Made by a program: the position numbers and the translations under genes. Of a stretch of DNA of 64,000 nt, positions 22,912 to 34,900 are shown piece after piece. The stretch spans positions 7,936,001 through 8,000,000 of the forward strand of contig CM057224.1 in NCBI GenBank assembly GCA_029891385.1, written 5' to 3'. The notes beneath the pieces are model-generated. The model did not search any database. It was given only the letters and a program-made list of their open reading frames with translations, and was not told the origin of the DNA. The stretch is from Erythroxylum novogranatense (taxonomy: Eukaryota; Streptophyta; Magnoliopsida; Malpighiales; Erythroxylaceae). Within the stretch, counting starts at the first letter, position 1. Each line of letters opens with the position of its first letter.

Positions 22912-25900
22912 TGTAATATCCCACCCCTCCCGGAAGGGTAAAATAGTAAAATTGGCATAGGATGAGATTGGTAAGGAATAATTAGTACTTGTTTGTAGAT
23001 AATAGGATTGATACATGATCAATTGTGTATATGGAATTACGGTATATGCATTCATGATAATTCCTTTAATTGGGCCTAAAGCAATTTTATTGTGATTAAC
23101 GGGTTATGGGATTTGAAAATTATTACGAGCCGTTAAGTTGTTTTCGATTTTAAGGATTTTCAGGAATTTTTTGAAATTTTTCGAGAAAATTCTGACCGCA
23201 AAATCGCCAGAATCGCCTAAACTTGTTTTGGGATAGAAAAGGTGATTTTCGTGATTGAAAATTATTTGGAGTGCATCGTTACTGTTTTATAATTTTAGGA
23301 ATTTCATTAATTCCCGTAAAAATAATTTGGGAAATTCTCTGACCAGATAAATCGCCAATCAAGTAATCCTATTGCTTCTAGTAGCAAAAATCGCTACCCA
23401 TCTGTACTGTACTATTGGGTATATTATTTTGGGACTGAAAGTAGGGCCATTGGAGTGAAATGGAGTAAAATTTTTGACTGAATTAAATAAATATACTTTG
23501 AATTTTCTTATAATAATAAACCAATCATTTGTTGCCATTTAAAAGGCATCATTTAATGCCTCTCTTCTTTGCTTTCGGACGTGTATGGTTATTAAACAAG
23601 GAAAGGAAATGGATTGTTTTAAAAGCAACAATGAGTGCTTCTCTCCATGTTTACGATATGTGTTGTTTCAAAGGAAAGGAGAAATTGTTTTAATGCTTTT
23701 GGTTATTAACATCCAAACTTCACTCTTCTTTACAAAGTCCATCGATTTTTGCACTCTTCTTTCTACTTTCTCCACATCTTCAAGCTATCTCTTATTCCAT
23801 CAAAGCTTAAAGATGAGTTTTGTGCATGCTTGAGAAGGAAAGGTTTGGTGTGGAAGTTAGAAGTTAGAAGTGGTTATTGAAGCTATGAAGGAGGTTTTGT
23901 CTTAGGTAAGTTTTCATTTAAGGTTTGAGTTTTTAATGAGATTTGTATATGGATTAAATGCCATGATAGTGTTGGGGAGTTAATAAAAGGGTTTAAAGCA
24001 TGTATTAGGTTTAGGTGGGCATTAAAGTGATGATTATTATGATTTGAAGGAAAGGGGATGAGGTTAGATGAGGATGCATTGAAAGTAATGATATGGTTTG
24101 ATTTTGAATTGATTATGGATAATTAATTGAGTATCTGAATTGAGGAATTTAATGCGGTAAATTGTTCAGTATTAACCCTAGTATATGTGTGACTGGAGTA
24201 AGATTTAATTTGTATTTATTGTGATGTTTAATGATGTGAAAAAGGTATTGGGAGTGGTTGAACTAAGGTTAACCTTAAATCTGGAAAGTTGGAATTATAA
24301 GTGATGTTACTGTTTTATTCATAACTTATTGTGTAGAAATGCAAATGAGGTAAGGTTAGTGGCCACTGAAACTTTGGGATGTTGGCTTTAATTTAGTGCG
24401 AAATAGGTGTTGTTGAATTTCAATGATAGAAGGGTGAAATTTTGATGGAAAGTTACTGTTCCATTGCCTGTGAACAGTAACCGCAACCATGACATCTGAG
24501 TTTTGTTGATTTTTATGAATTAATTGAGATGGAATTAGGGAGAATGGTCTTCATGGAAGTTGTAGCATATTTGATTATCTTTCCATTGCTACTGATCTTG
24601 TTATTTTTGGAATTATATATTGGGAGATATGAATTGATTACTAATGACTGGTTTTGAGCATTTTGGATGAAACCTAGCTTAAGTGTGATTTTGTGAGTTT
24701 ACTGATTGGAGGCAATTTTAACATTTTAAGTGGACTGAATTGGTGTGAGTGAGCTTCTGAAAAGTTTTAGAGGAAAAGATTACCTTGAAAATGAAATATG
24801 GTTTGTAATTTTTAGAAGCCAGAATTGGGAGTTATGATTTTTCAAAAACTGACCCTACATTAGGTTATGAATGGCTGATCATAACAGACACTTCCATAAC
24901 AGTTTTGAAATTGTTAGAGATTGAATTGGATGTTGAGTGCTTCATAAAAATTGAAGTTTGAGATGTGATCTTTTCAGGGATATAAAGTTCTGAATTTACT
25001 GACTTGTATATAGGGAGTTATGCTTGTTGTAATGTTACAGCCCATATGGAAGGATTTCAGGGACAGTGACATTGAATGAATTAATTGACTGGTTTATAAA
25101 TAGAATTTGATTCTGGGTTGTTCATAAAAGTTGTAAAGGACATTGTGAACTTATTGACCATATTTTTTTAGTAATTTATTACTAAGGAATCAGTGAGTTA
25201 TGAAATTGCAAATGTACTGCCCTGTGTTGAGGGAAATTGTGAAGGCAGAAGGTTTGATGGCTTATTTGACACCCTTAGGGTTGGAATTGATTTTTATGGT
25301 ATTCTAGAGAATTGTAGAGCTTTTCATAAGCTTTCCAATGAGGTATAGTGGGCATTTTTCTGATTTATGTGCTAAAAGTTAGAGTAGTTGGAAATTGGGA
25401 TTTACATCCGGAAAGAAGGAGGGCAAGGCATAAGGTCGCTCATGAAAGTGCGACACGTCGCCTCATGGAGGCGAGACAAGCGCCATCTCGCGAGGGCGAC
25501 GCTGCGCCGCGAGGGCTAGATTTAAAGAGGCTGGTCGCGAGGCGGCGCCGCCTCGCGACGAAGAAGGTGATTCAGCTCTCGAGGGCGGGCGTCTCGCCTC
25601 ATGAGGCGTGCTTATGGATAAATAAATATTACTGTTTTTGATTAATTTTTTGGCATTAATTAATCCGATTGTTCTGTTGTCAATTTCTTTCCCGTCCAAC
25701 GTCCGATTGACCTGATTCCAGAGGCATCAGATTCGTTGAATATTTAATTTTATATTATGAGAAAACGGGAATTTTTAGACGGAATTTGACGTAGCCCCTA
25801 TCGATTTTAACTTGTAAACACTGCTTTATTTAATCGGGGACCTATAGAGGTCCGAATTGCGCACCGTCAGCGCCTATGGATTTCTAATTTTTCATAGAAT

Positions 25901-27344
25901 TTTATTATGAGAAAATATTGAATTAGGACCGGGAATTCATGAACATGCATATCTCATTATCATGAGCACAAATTTCATATTTAGTGACTCGTATTTTTTC
26001 TCGATTCATATAGAGGTCCAATTGAGCGCCGATTGACCGACGTCACAGAGGTTTTCGGCATTAGCTCGGAAGCAATATGTGAGTAACCTAGATGGTTTCT
26101 CAATTTTTTATGTGTTTAATATTTCGCGATTATGCCATGTGGAGATAATGGATGGGTATATGTGTGTTTGACTTTGATTGATTTGGACCATAGGTGTCTC
26201 AAATATTGGGAATGAGATAACGGCGCTACTTGTGTGTGACTGTTTGTGAATGTTTATATTGAGATCTCGGACCAAAGGTCCGAGGAAATAGGATTGATAT
26301 CGGCGTTAATTATCCGTCTCGATATACGGATGTGACCGTAAATGCGATATGGTATGACGCAATAAATTGGAAAATATATGATTGAAATACGGATCAAGGT
26401 CCGAGGAAATGGAAATGGCATTGAATGTAAGTGATAGAAATAACTGTAAATGAAAATTGGAACATATGCATTCATGCATAAGGACATGATCGATATAAAA
26501 GCCAGGATCGAGCAAACCACCGATCGTGGCATATCACGCCTAACGATGTGAGAGCTTTCACCAACGACAGACCTCAGTCCAACGATTGAGCCTCAGCTCA
26601 ATGTATCGTGGCTTCAAGCCCAATGTTTCAGAGCCATCGCTCAACGTGAATGTGCCCGCATCGACAAGCCAAAGCACGGTCACAATAACATAATGAAAAT
26701 GGAAAGGGTCTCATGTGCATCGTATATATGGTATGATTAATCGTATTGTATGATAGGCGATTCGCCTTACATTTGTGAAATGTGATTGTACGTATTATTT
26801 GGTATTACTTTTGTAAATCGTGATCGTATGTGATAATTGGTAAAGTGTTTGAACATGCATGAATTGAGTAAACCATCGATGATAGTTTCTCACTGAGTTC
26901 GCAAAACTCACCCAAAATTTGCATTTATTTTTCAGGTCCTGAAGAATACCCCGGTTGACACGGGAGTATATCTACTGTAGACGAGTAAAGGTTAGAGGTT
27001 GGAATCAGTTCGTGTCTGCATTAGTGTTTTAGTAAATTTGTATTCCGCAATCACTGTATAACAAGGCTTTATATTTTTACTGAGCCATTGTGGTATTAAT
27101 GTTTACTGCATTGACTTATTGTAATTAATACTGAATGACCGTAATAATCAAATCGGTTTATATTAAACACGGATTTTATTTACTTATCGTGTTTGCCGTA
27201 AACGTGGAGTTAATGGCTACAAGAAGAAAAGAGAAAAAATGTATATGAATTTTAAATCGATCGATAGTACGCACTCTCGTGGGACACGGACTCGGATATC
27301 ACCAACGATATCGGGTTCGGGTCTTACGGGAGTGGGGTGTTACA
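22912..27344 (+). repeat. L1 3' LTR, 4433 bp
   Basis: Collinear with 15197-19618. Differences are mostly small indels and CTG/CAG versus TCG/CGA exchanges; long stretches without such words are identical (for example 16140-16540 versus 23845-24290, apart from a few indels). It holds the second CG island (25435-25610) and hairpin array (26525-26690). Near identity of the pair implies a young insertion. Confidence 0.93.
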
Positions 27345-27349
27345 AATCA

Positions 27350-30300
27350 TGTCCAATTTCAATACACATTTCAATCTTAAATTCCATACACAAATTCCTA
27401 AATCAATATCATTATCATACACAATGTCATACACAATTTCATATACAAATTCAAGACCATTCACAATACTCAACTTTATATGCAAGTACACTTTCCCAAA
27501 CTTATCTTAAGCCATATACATATCCATACTAAAATCCAAACTTATACAAATATCGAAATTGACGTTTGACCATCTTTCATCCGATCTCCGTCAATACCGG
27601 AGATGGGGATGAAAGGAGGTGAGCTCGAAAGCTCGTGGATAACACATTTATAAATTGACAAATAAGCAGAAATCATTTCTTCCATAAACTTTTTGCCAAA
27701 AGGGCTAATTTTTTTAAACTTTATAACTTTTCAAAACGGTTTCCTCAAACCTTTCAATTTTTTTAAGCTTTTCATAACAAAAGTCACTTTTTTCCTTTCT
27801 CAAATTTTTTAAACATGAATGCAGCACACAGAAACAAATCAAAACACGTAATATATCGTAATGGTCCGTTCGGTCCGAATAGAACCTCCATCGCGACATT
27901 CCCGCTTAGCGGTCATATACGGTAGTGAGCAGAACGATTACACTTTCCGCGCATGCGGTCTAGTGTAGCCGTGAAGGGAGTCCGAAATCGGAACTCCGTG
28001 CCACTAGCGGGCAACCTGGAGAAGGCTATAACGAATAGAGACAGTGCACTGACTCACAAGGACCTGACCAAACTCACTTAACACATAAGTGAAAACGAAA
28101 GCTCGGAATGCTCGAAGGCACTTTTCGAAAACTTGCTTTTCTTCAAATTTTTCATATTTTCACATAATGTCAAACTTGACACACTCACATTCACAAATCA
28201 CATCAAGACATACAACAATTCACATTCACTAATTTAATCACGTATCAATTCAAATCATAAATATGAATGCAATGTATTTCTTTAAAACACAACTCAAACA
28301 GATACATATTTATAATGCACATTTTTCAAAAATTATCTAACAATTCAAAAATCATGAATTTCTTCAATCTTGTAATTTCTGAAAATCATTTCTAAAATAA
28401 GGCATTTAATCCTTCTTTCAATCATTTACATAAATATAAACAATAATTTATCAAAATCCATTTTCGCTTTCTTTAAATTTTCAAACTTGCTTTCTTTAAT
28501 TTTTCAAACTTTCATGTATAGCTTACAAATCAAAATATAAATATGCTACCCACCTCGAATTAATGCCCGAACCTTGATCTCAAGCTCCAATTGATCATTG
28601 CTTCTTTCCTTCTTTCAATTAACATTGACCTAAGCCATAATCATCCAAATTCTACATCATAATTTGCATAATTCTCAAAATTAACTATAAGGAACCCAAC
28701 TTCATCACTTTTCCAAGCTTTCTAAAACAAGAATTTCTAAAATTCCCAAATTCAAAATTTTACCTAAACCAATTCACTCAAATTCAATCTCATTAATAAC
28801 TTAATTTTCAAAATTGATGTCATAAATCATCAATTCATACTAATTTCAAGATATCTAAACCACCAATTTTAAAAATCCCCAAATCTTAAAATTGGCCTAA
28901 ACTAATTTATCTAAATTTAATATCATAATTCACAAATTCTTCAAATTTACTTTCATAATTCACAAACCCATCATATTTCCTATATTTCTAAGCTATTAAT
29001 TTCCAAAAATCTCAAATCACAAAATTAGGCATAAACCCCAAATTAATTTCCAACTAAAATTAAACCCTTAATCCTTAACAATCATCAAAATATACTTTAT
29101 ATATCACCTACCCAAATCATTTTCCATGTTTCTCAATCAAAAACTCAACAAAATCTCAAAGCTCAAATTTTTTCCTTACCTCTTTCTCCTTCAAATTTCG
29201 AATTTCTTGGTTCCCAAAGCAAGCTTCCTTCATTTTCCATCTTTTTCCTTTGAAACCAAGCAAAACTCAAACTCAAAGACCTAAAAATTTTCAAAATCTC
29301 ACTTTCTCTTTCTTCTTTCTCCATACGAAAACTTCTTCTCTCCATTCTCTTCTTATTCTTTCTTTTCTTCTTGAATAATCGAGCTTCTTCCTCTTCAAAA
29401 ACGAAAATCCCTTATATGTGTAGTGCCACATCATTTAAAAATGATGGCTTAAAAGACCAAATTACCCTTCCTTTTAAGTGAAATACCAAAATACCCCTGC
29501 ACAGGATTTTCAAAATCTGATAGCTTGCGTCCTGTTTTCAAGCATCTAAACGAAATAATTTGGACAAACTTTCTTCTTCAAAATTATTCCTCTAGATCAT
29601 ACAAATCCAACGCCACTGACCTCGATCAATTCGGATCAGAAACGAAGAATTTATAGCCAAAATACTATCGGACCTTCACAAAATCCGAGACTGAACATTA
29701 TGCTAATTTAATTCCAGAAATTAACAATCTTAGGGATGAAATTAAATTTCGATCCCTTCACAAGAATTGTATCCCTATATCTTAATTTTATTTTCCCTTA
29801 AAAATCAACTCAATCGGAGTTGTACAGTTCCCGAATTTCGCAAAATACTGAACCATGTTCAGAAAATTATCCAACTTATAACCTATAACCAAATCTCTTA
29901 CTTTGGTTCAATCAATCTCTTTCCATTTAATCTCCTAAAAATCATAATTCTTCATAAAAATGAAATTAATTTTCTTAGGAATCCAACGCTTCGAGAATCA
30001 AATCAATCGGATGTCGGACGAAGGAATTATAAGCAAAAGATTACAAAAGGGCCTGATTAAAACAAAGTAATGGAACTTCAAACCGAACTTTTCCAAAATC
30101 ATATCTCTCGATCCCGAACTCAGAATTTGACAAATTTGGTGTCAATAAAAATATCAAAGGAAGCTCTACAACTTCCTGAAGTACTCAAAATCAAATTAGG
30201 TCTCGAAGAGGTCAAACCTCAATCAAAGATTCTGTCCAAAACAAATTTTTCCTAAATGACTTCCAATTTTTAATCGCTCATAACTCCTTGCCTCGATATC

Positions 30301-30910
30301 GAAAAATTGCAAACTTTATATCAATGGAAAGATAAAAACATCATCTAAAACTTTTATGAAGACCACTTCTTCTAATTCAAACTAAATCTGTACGACGAGT
30401 GGCCTCGAAACATAGAACACACAAATCTATACTTAATAGCATTTTCAAAGCAAAGCATATCTTCAGAAAATCATATCTCTCAATCCCGACATCGAAAAAT
30501 AGAAAACTTTATATCCACAAAAAGCTCTCGACAGAGGCTACAATTTTTATGTTGATCATTTTCTCAAATTTTGCCTAAATCAAAAAGTCAATTTTTTTTA
30601 AAAAAAAGTCAAACTTCAAGCGAACTTTGACTGATCATAACTCTCAATTCCGATATCGAAAAATATCAAACTTTATGGCTACAGAAAGCTCTTGATATAA
30701 CTACAAGTTTCCAGAAGATAATTTTCTCAAATTTTGCCTAAATTAAAAGTCAACTCACAAAGGCCAAAAAGTCAACTTGTAATGGCCAAAAATCAAACTT
30801 TTCATATTTTCACACTTTTTCTTTTTAGTTCTTGCCATATAACTTTATTTCAATCAACTCATCCACTTTTGCATCTTTCTTATTTTTACTAAAAAAATCA
30901 GGGTCCAACA
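27350..30910 (-). repeat. S1, part right of L1
   Basis: AT-rich LTR sequence continuing S1 beyond L1. A structured GC-richer block at 27880-28025 (CCGCGCATGCGG at 27948-27959) lies in otherwise bland DNA. From 30070 to 30760 there are several copies of a phrase like CATATCTCTCAATCCCGA then ATCGAAAAAT (near 30100, 30290, 30472, 30640), a loose imperfect repeat. No gene is supportable. Confidence 0.6.
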
Positions 30911-32111
30911 TTTGTGGTGGATTTGATGCCTTTGAAGATGGGAGGATTGGATGTGATCCTAGGTATGGATACTTTAGAGAAGTATCATGCCAACTTAGAC
31001 TGCAAGCAAAAGACAGTGAAATTCGAGTCAGAGAATGGCAAAAAAGTGGTATTTGTGGGAGATAGAAGAGTCAGTCCGCCTCGGATTGTTTCAGCTATGT
31101 CAGCAGAGAGATTGATGAGTAAGGGGTGTGAAGCGTATTTGGCCTATGTGTTGTACACATTTGAGGCAGATAGAGGGAGGTTGGAGGATATTCTCGTAGT
31201 CGGGAATTCCTGATGTCTTTCCCGAGGAATTGCCAGGACTAACTCCTCCGAGGGAAATTGAGTTTCCCGTTGAGTTTCTTCCAGGTACTACACCGATTTC
31301 AATTCCGCCTTACCGGATGGCTCCGGCAGAATTGAAGGAGCTTAAAGAACAATTGGGGGATCTTTTGGAGAAGGGTTATATTAGGCCGAGCTCTTCGCCT
31401 TAGGGAGCTCTGGTCCTCTTTGTGAAGAAGAAGGATGGGTCGTTGCGGATGTGTGTGGATTACAGAAAGTTGAATCATGCCACCATTAAGAACCGATATC
31501 CGCTCCCGCGCATAGATGATTTGTTTGATCAGTTGCAAGGGGCGAGAGTCTTTTCCAAGATAGATTTGAGATCGGGTTACCATCAGTTGAGGATTAAGGA
31601 GACCGATGTGTCAAAGACTGCTTTTAGGACGAGGTATGGCCACTTTGAGTTTTTGGTTATGCCTTTCGGGTTAACGAATGCTCCTGCAGTCTTTATGGAT
31701 TTGATGAATAGAGTTTTCAAGTCTTTCCTAGATCAATTTATCATTGTCTTTTTTGATGATATATAGGTCTATTCTAAGAGTGATGAGGAGCATAAAGATC
31801 ATTTGAGGGTTGCTTTGGAGACTTTGAGAAAGAACGAGTTGTATGCCAAGTTCGACAAGTGCGAATTTTGGTTAAGAGAAGTGGTATTTCTTGGGCATGT
31901 GATTTCAGAGCGTGGAGTGCATGTGGATCCACAAAAGATAGAGGCTGTGGTTAAATGGGAAGCACCTAAGAATGTGGTTAAAGTGAGAAGTTTCTTGGGA
32001 TTAGCTGGATATTACAGGAGGTTTGTGGATGGTTTTTCTTTGATAGCTGCTCCACTTTCCAAATTGACGAGAAAGAATCAGAAGTTTGAGTGGACTGAGG
32101 AGTGCCAGAGT
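30911..32111 (+). pseudogene. T1 pol: protease C-half, reverse transcriptase, start of RNase H (Tekay/Del-like gypsy)
   Basis: Resumes the protease cut at 14598 with FVVDLMPLKMGGLDVILGMD, then a spacer and the Ty3-gypsy reverse transcriptase: [53 protein letters not shown], the catalytic box as FFDDI (usually Y[VI]DDI), then [10 protein letters not shown] and [13 protein letters not shown] leading to RNase H (FEWTEECQ). Lesions: a frameshift near 31210, TAG at 31401-31403 and TAG at 31764-31766. It ends abruptly at the L2 LTR. It would copy element RNA to DNA, but is dead here. This is the clearest pol sequence in the window. Confidence 0.9.
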
Positions 32112-32754
32112 TGTAGCATCCCACTCCCGCAAGACCCGAACCCAATATCGATGGTGATATCCGAGCCCGTGACCCGCGAGGGTGGTATGCTAGAGCAGTC
32201 AAACAATTCAAAAACTCGATAATGCATTTTTCTTTTTGAAAACAATCGAGTGCGCAGAATCATTAAACAATTTGGTCCCGCAATATGGAAACATTTTCAA
32301 TCAAAACAATAATCAAATCACAATACAATATTAATCAGTTGGGGCCCTCTATAACAACAGTACAATTATGCGGAAATACAAATTTACACATAAATCAGAA
32401 TGACTCAAATGCAGACGTGAACTGATCCCGACTTCAAATCCTGACTCTCTTGCAGTAGTCACACTCCCGTTTCACTAACGGGGTACTCTTCAATTCCTGA
32501 AAAATAATTGCAATGTTGGGTGAGTTTGAGAACTCAGTGAGAAACCATCATCGATGGTTCACTCAACTCATGCATTCACAATCAATTTCCCAAATATCAC
32601 ATAATCACACAATAGCATTTACAGAATATCACATGCAATTTCCTTTTTCACATTTCACAGTCAATCATATACATATGCGATGCTCATGTGACACTTTCAT
32701 TTTCTTTTCGTTGATGTGACCGCGCTACCAAATCGCCCCCAAATGACGGCACAT

Positions 32755-32912
32755 CGCATTGAGCCATTGGCTCGAAAACATCGGGCTTCAAGCTCGATAC
32801 ATCGAGCCCGAGGCTCAATACGCTGAACTTGAGGTCCTGTGCGTTGAGCTTAAAGCTCTCATATACGTTGGGCGTGATATGCCCTGATACATTGACTGCT
32901 CCGGTCACAACT
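32755..32912 (-). repeat. Hairpin array, L2 LTR
   Basis: Units GAGCCATTGGCTC, GGGCTTCAAGCTC, GAGCCCGAGGCTC, GAGCTTAAAGCTC and GGGCGTGATATGCCC, spaced about 22-25 bp, with linkers of the ATACATCG / TACGTTG type. Each is self-complementary or nearly so (with a G-T pair), although the stems differ. Confidence 0.8.
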
Positions 32913-33754
32913 GCCTTTATCTGATCATACTTTTATGCATGAAATGCACATGTTCCATTTCCAATTTTACATTTTAATGCTATTTGCCATTTCTGTGTCA
33001 CAACCTACCACCCGATGTCCAATTTCACATTTAACCAATTCAATTCCAATTATGCACATTTAACACTTCTATAACACATACCAAATATTTCGAACACCTG
33101 TGGTCCGAAATCAATCAACACAAACACACATAATCCTTCCTTTCTCCACATGGCATAAGTACATGAATTTAAACACATATTGGTTGAGAAACCAACTAGG
33201 TTACTCACCTGAACTTCCGAGCTACCTGCCTGGAAGTCTCAGCACGATCCGTGGATTATCGATCCATCAGCTCTATAACAATCAAATAATTCCATTCATT
33301 ACAAAATGCGCAGTCAAAAATGATTAATGATGCACATGCCTTGAATATGCCTATTCATGATTTTCCCGGTACCATTTCCCACTTTCTATTTTCTTTTGTC
33401 AAATTCTAACTTTCCACTCAATTGATTAATATCGGCTTTATTTTACAAAACTTCCAATATCAATTCAAATTTCCAATCAATTTATCAAATCATTCTCGCT
33501 ATGGTAGCACCTCAAAGTCAAATCGAATTCATTCTCTTATGTTCAGTTTCTAAAGTTCCCAGTAGCATTGACTTCATTTTCAAAGTCTCACATTATACTC
33601 CAATTTTCAATAACAATCAATCACATTCTTAACTGTCTTTCACTTCAATGATAGACCTCTTTCTCTAAGTCACAACAAATCAAACATCACCTCAATTGGA
33701 GGTCTACATCAAAAGTTATGACTCAAAAGCCAAATTGATTCCATTCAGAAATGT

Positions 33755-33965
33755 CTCCCTCGTCGCGACTTCAAGCCTTCGTCGCGACGTTAAGAAGGTC
33801 GCTCGCCACGACGTACAACCTTGCTCACCGCGACGTCCAAACTATCGCTCGTCGCGACGTGCGCTCGTCGCGGCGTAAACTCCTTTCCTCGCCGCGGCGT
33901 CTAACCCTTTTCTCTTCGCGACGTCTAATTATTTTATTCGTCGCGACGTGCGAGCCATGGTTCGT
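33755..33965 (-). repeat. CGTCGCGACG palindrome island, L2 LTR
   Basis: About nine cores in 210 bp: GTCGCGAC, CGTCGCGACG, CGCCACGACG, CACCGCGACG, CGTCGCGACG, CGTCGCGGCG, CGCCGCGGCG, TTCGCGACG, CGTCGCGACG. AT-rich spacers of 10-20 bp separate them. Confidence 0.85.
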
Positions 33966-34900
33966 TTTCTCCGAAGCACTTTCTCTCTTTTCTCTCACTA
34001 AAATCAGTTCTAACTTAACTCAAACATTTTAATCTCTAACAATTAACCCCATGCATGCTTTAAAAACAATAATAAACAACATTAAACCATTTTACTTACC
34101 AAATCAAGCTCAAAAACTCAAATCTATCGAAAATCCTCCAACCCTTCCTCTTCTCTCTACACCGACGGTGAATCCTCTAAACTCATCAAATCTTCTTCTT
34201 CTCTCAAGGGTCTTCATTGATCTTTAACCACAAGGAAGGATCAAACGTAAATCCCCAAGGAAGAATCGAAAATCACCAAGGAGAAGAAACAATCGTGCCC
34301 TAGGAGAAGAGAAGAGGATTTTCTTTAAAATCAACCTTAAACATTTAAAAGTTTACTCAATTAAGCCTCTTATCTCTTCCCTCACAATACGTTTCAATCT
34401 CTTACTCTTTTCAATTTCGTTCTAGTCCAATTCATCTCCAAATTTCAATGGCTCGTCATATTAATTCCTAAAATCATATTTCTAAATTTTCATAGCCATT
34501 GGACAATTATTTCGGTACTATTAGTCAATCGGTCCGCCACTCAGAAAAATTCCGGTCCGGACATTTCCTCCCGAATTTTCAGAAAAAATATCCTAAAGTT
34601 CACTATCAATGAGCAATTACTCTAAAACATCTCCAATCAAATTTTTCAAGCCCAATTATTCCAAATTCTCGATAAATCAATATCAAATCTAATTGTCTCA
34701 CAAATTCACAATTCCTATCTATAACACAATCAAATGCCGAGAAAACGTTATGAATGCATGTACCTACCAGTGCATGTGCTAAAAGACTCAGTCCTCTCCA
34801 ACTAGAGGCCAAATGAATACTCAGTCGATAATGCGCGGTAAAAATCCTAACCCGTTCCAATTCACCAATTTACCCATCACATCGGTAACGGGATGTTACA

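Larger units (their letters stand above)
15197..27344 (+). mobile_element. L1: complete LARD-like element, 12.1 kb, non-coding
   Basis: Two near-identical LTRs (15197-19618 and 22912-27344) flank a 3293 bp internal region with PBS and polypurine tract but no recognisable gag or pol in any frame. A 5 bp target duplication (AATCA) proves a retroviral-type insertion. LTRs of about 4.4 kb with an internal domain of about 3.3 kb match the proportions described for LARDs in Triticeae. Elements L2 and L3 share its PBS-side and PPT-side sequence. It would depend on a Tekay/Del-like autonomous partner for reverse transcription and integration. Confidence 0.92.
14599..30910 (-). mobile_element. S1: LTR-only insertion (solo LTR, about 4.2 kb) in T1, split by L1
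   Basis: The left terminus TGTTGGGACTCG and right terminus GGGTCCAACA form an inverted pair, flanked on both sides by TTTGT (14594-14598 and 30911-30915). Removing L1 leaves about 4.16 kb (14599-15196 plus 27350-30910) with no gag, pol, PBS or second LTR copy, so a solo LTR left by LTR-LTR recombination is the simplest reading. Minus orientation is inferred from a conserved GAGCTCACCTCCTTTCATC segment (minus strand of 27610-27635) resembling the plus-oriented fragment at 9825-9845. ORFs inside are short and not recognisable. Confidence 0.8.
32112..34900 (-). repeat. L2 3' LTR, 2789 bp
   Basis: Minus strand starts TGTAACATCCCGTTACC at 34900 and ends at 32112 (plus strand TGTAGCATCCCACTCCCGC). 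The 32112-32640 segment is nearly identical to 38249-38772, which defines the LTR pair. It contains a hairpin array (32755-32912) and a CGTCGCGACG island (33755-33965). ORFs such as 33696-33878 and 33751-34032 are translations of the island. Confidence 0.9.

Noticed and set aside
31422..32222. Functional host reverse transcriptase-like gene
   Set aside because: Two stops, a frameshift, a changed catalytic box and truncation by L2 mark it as a dead gypsy pol.
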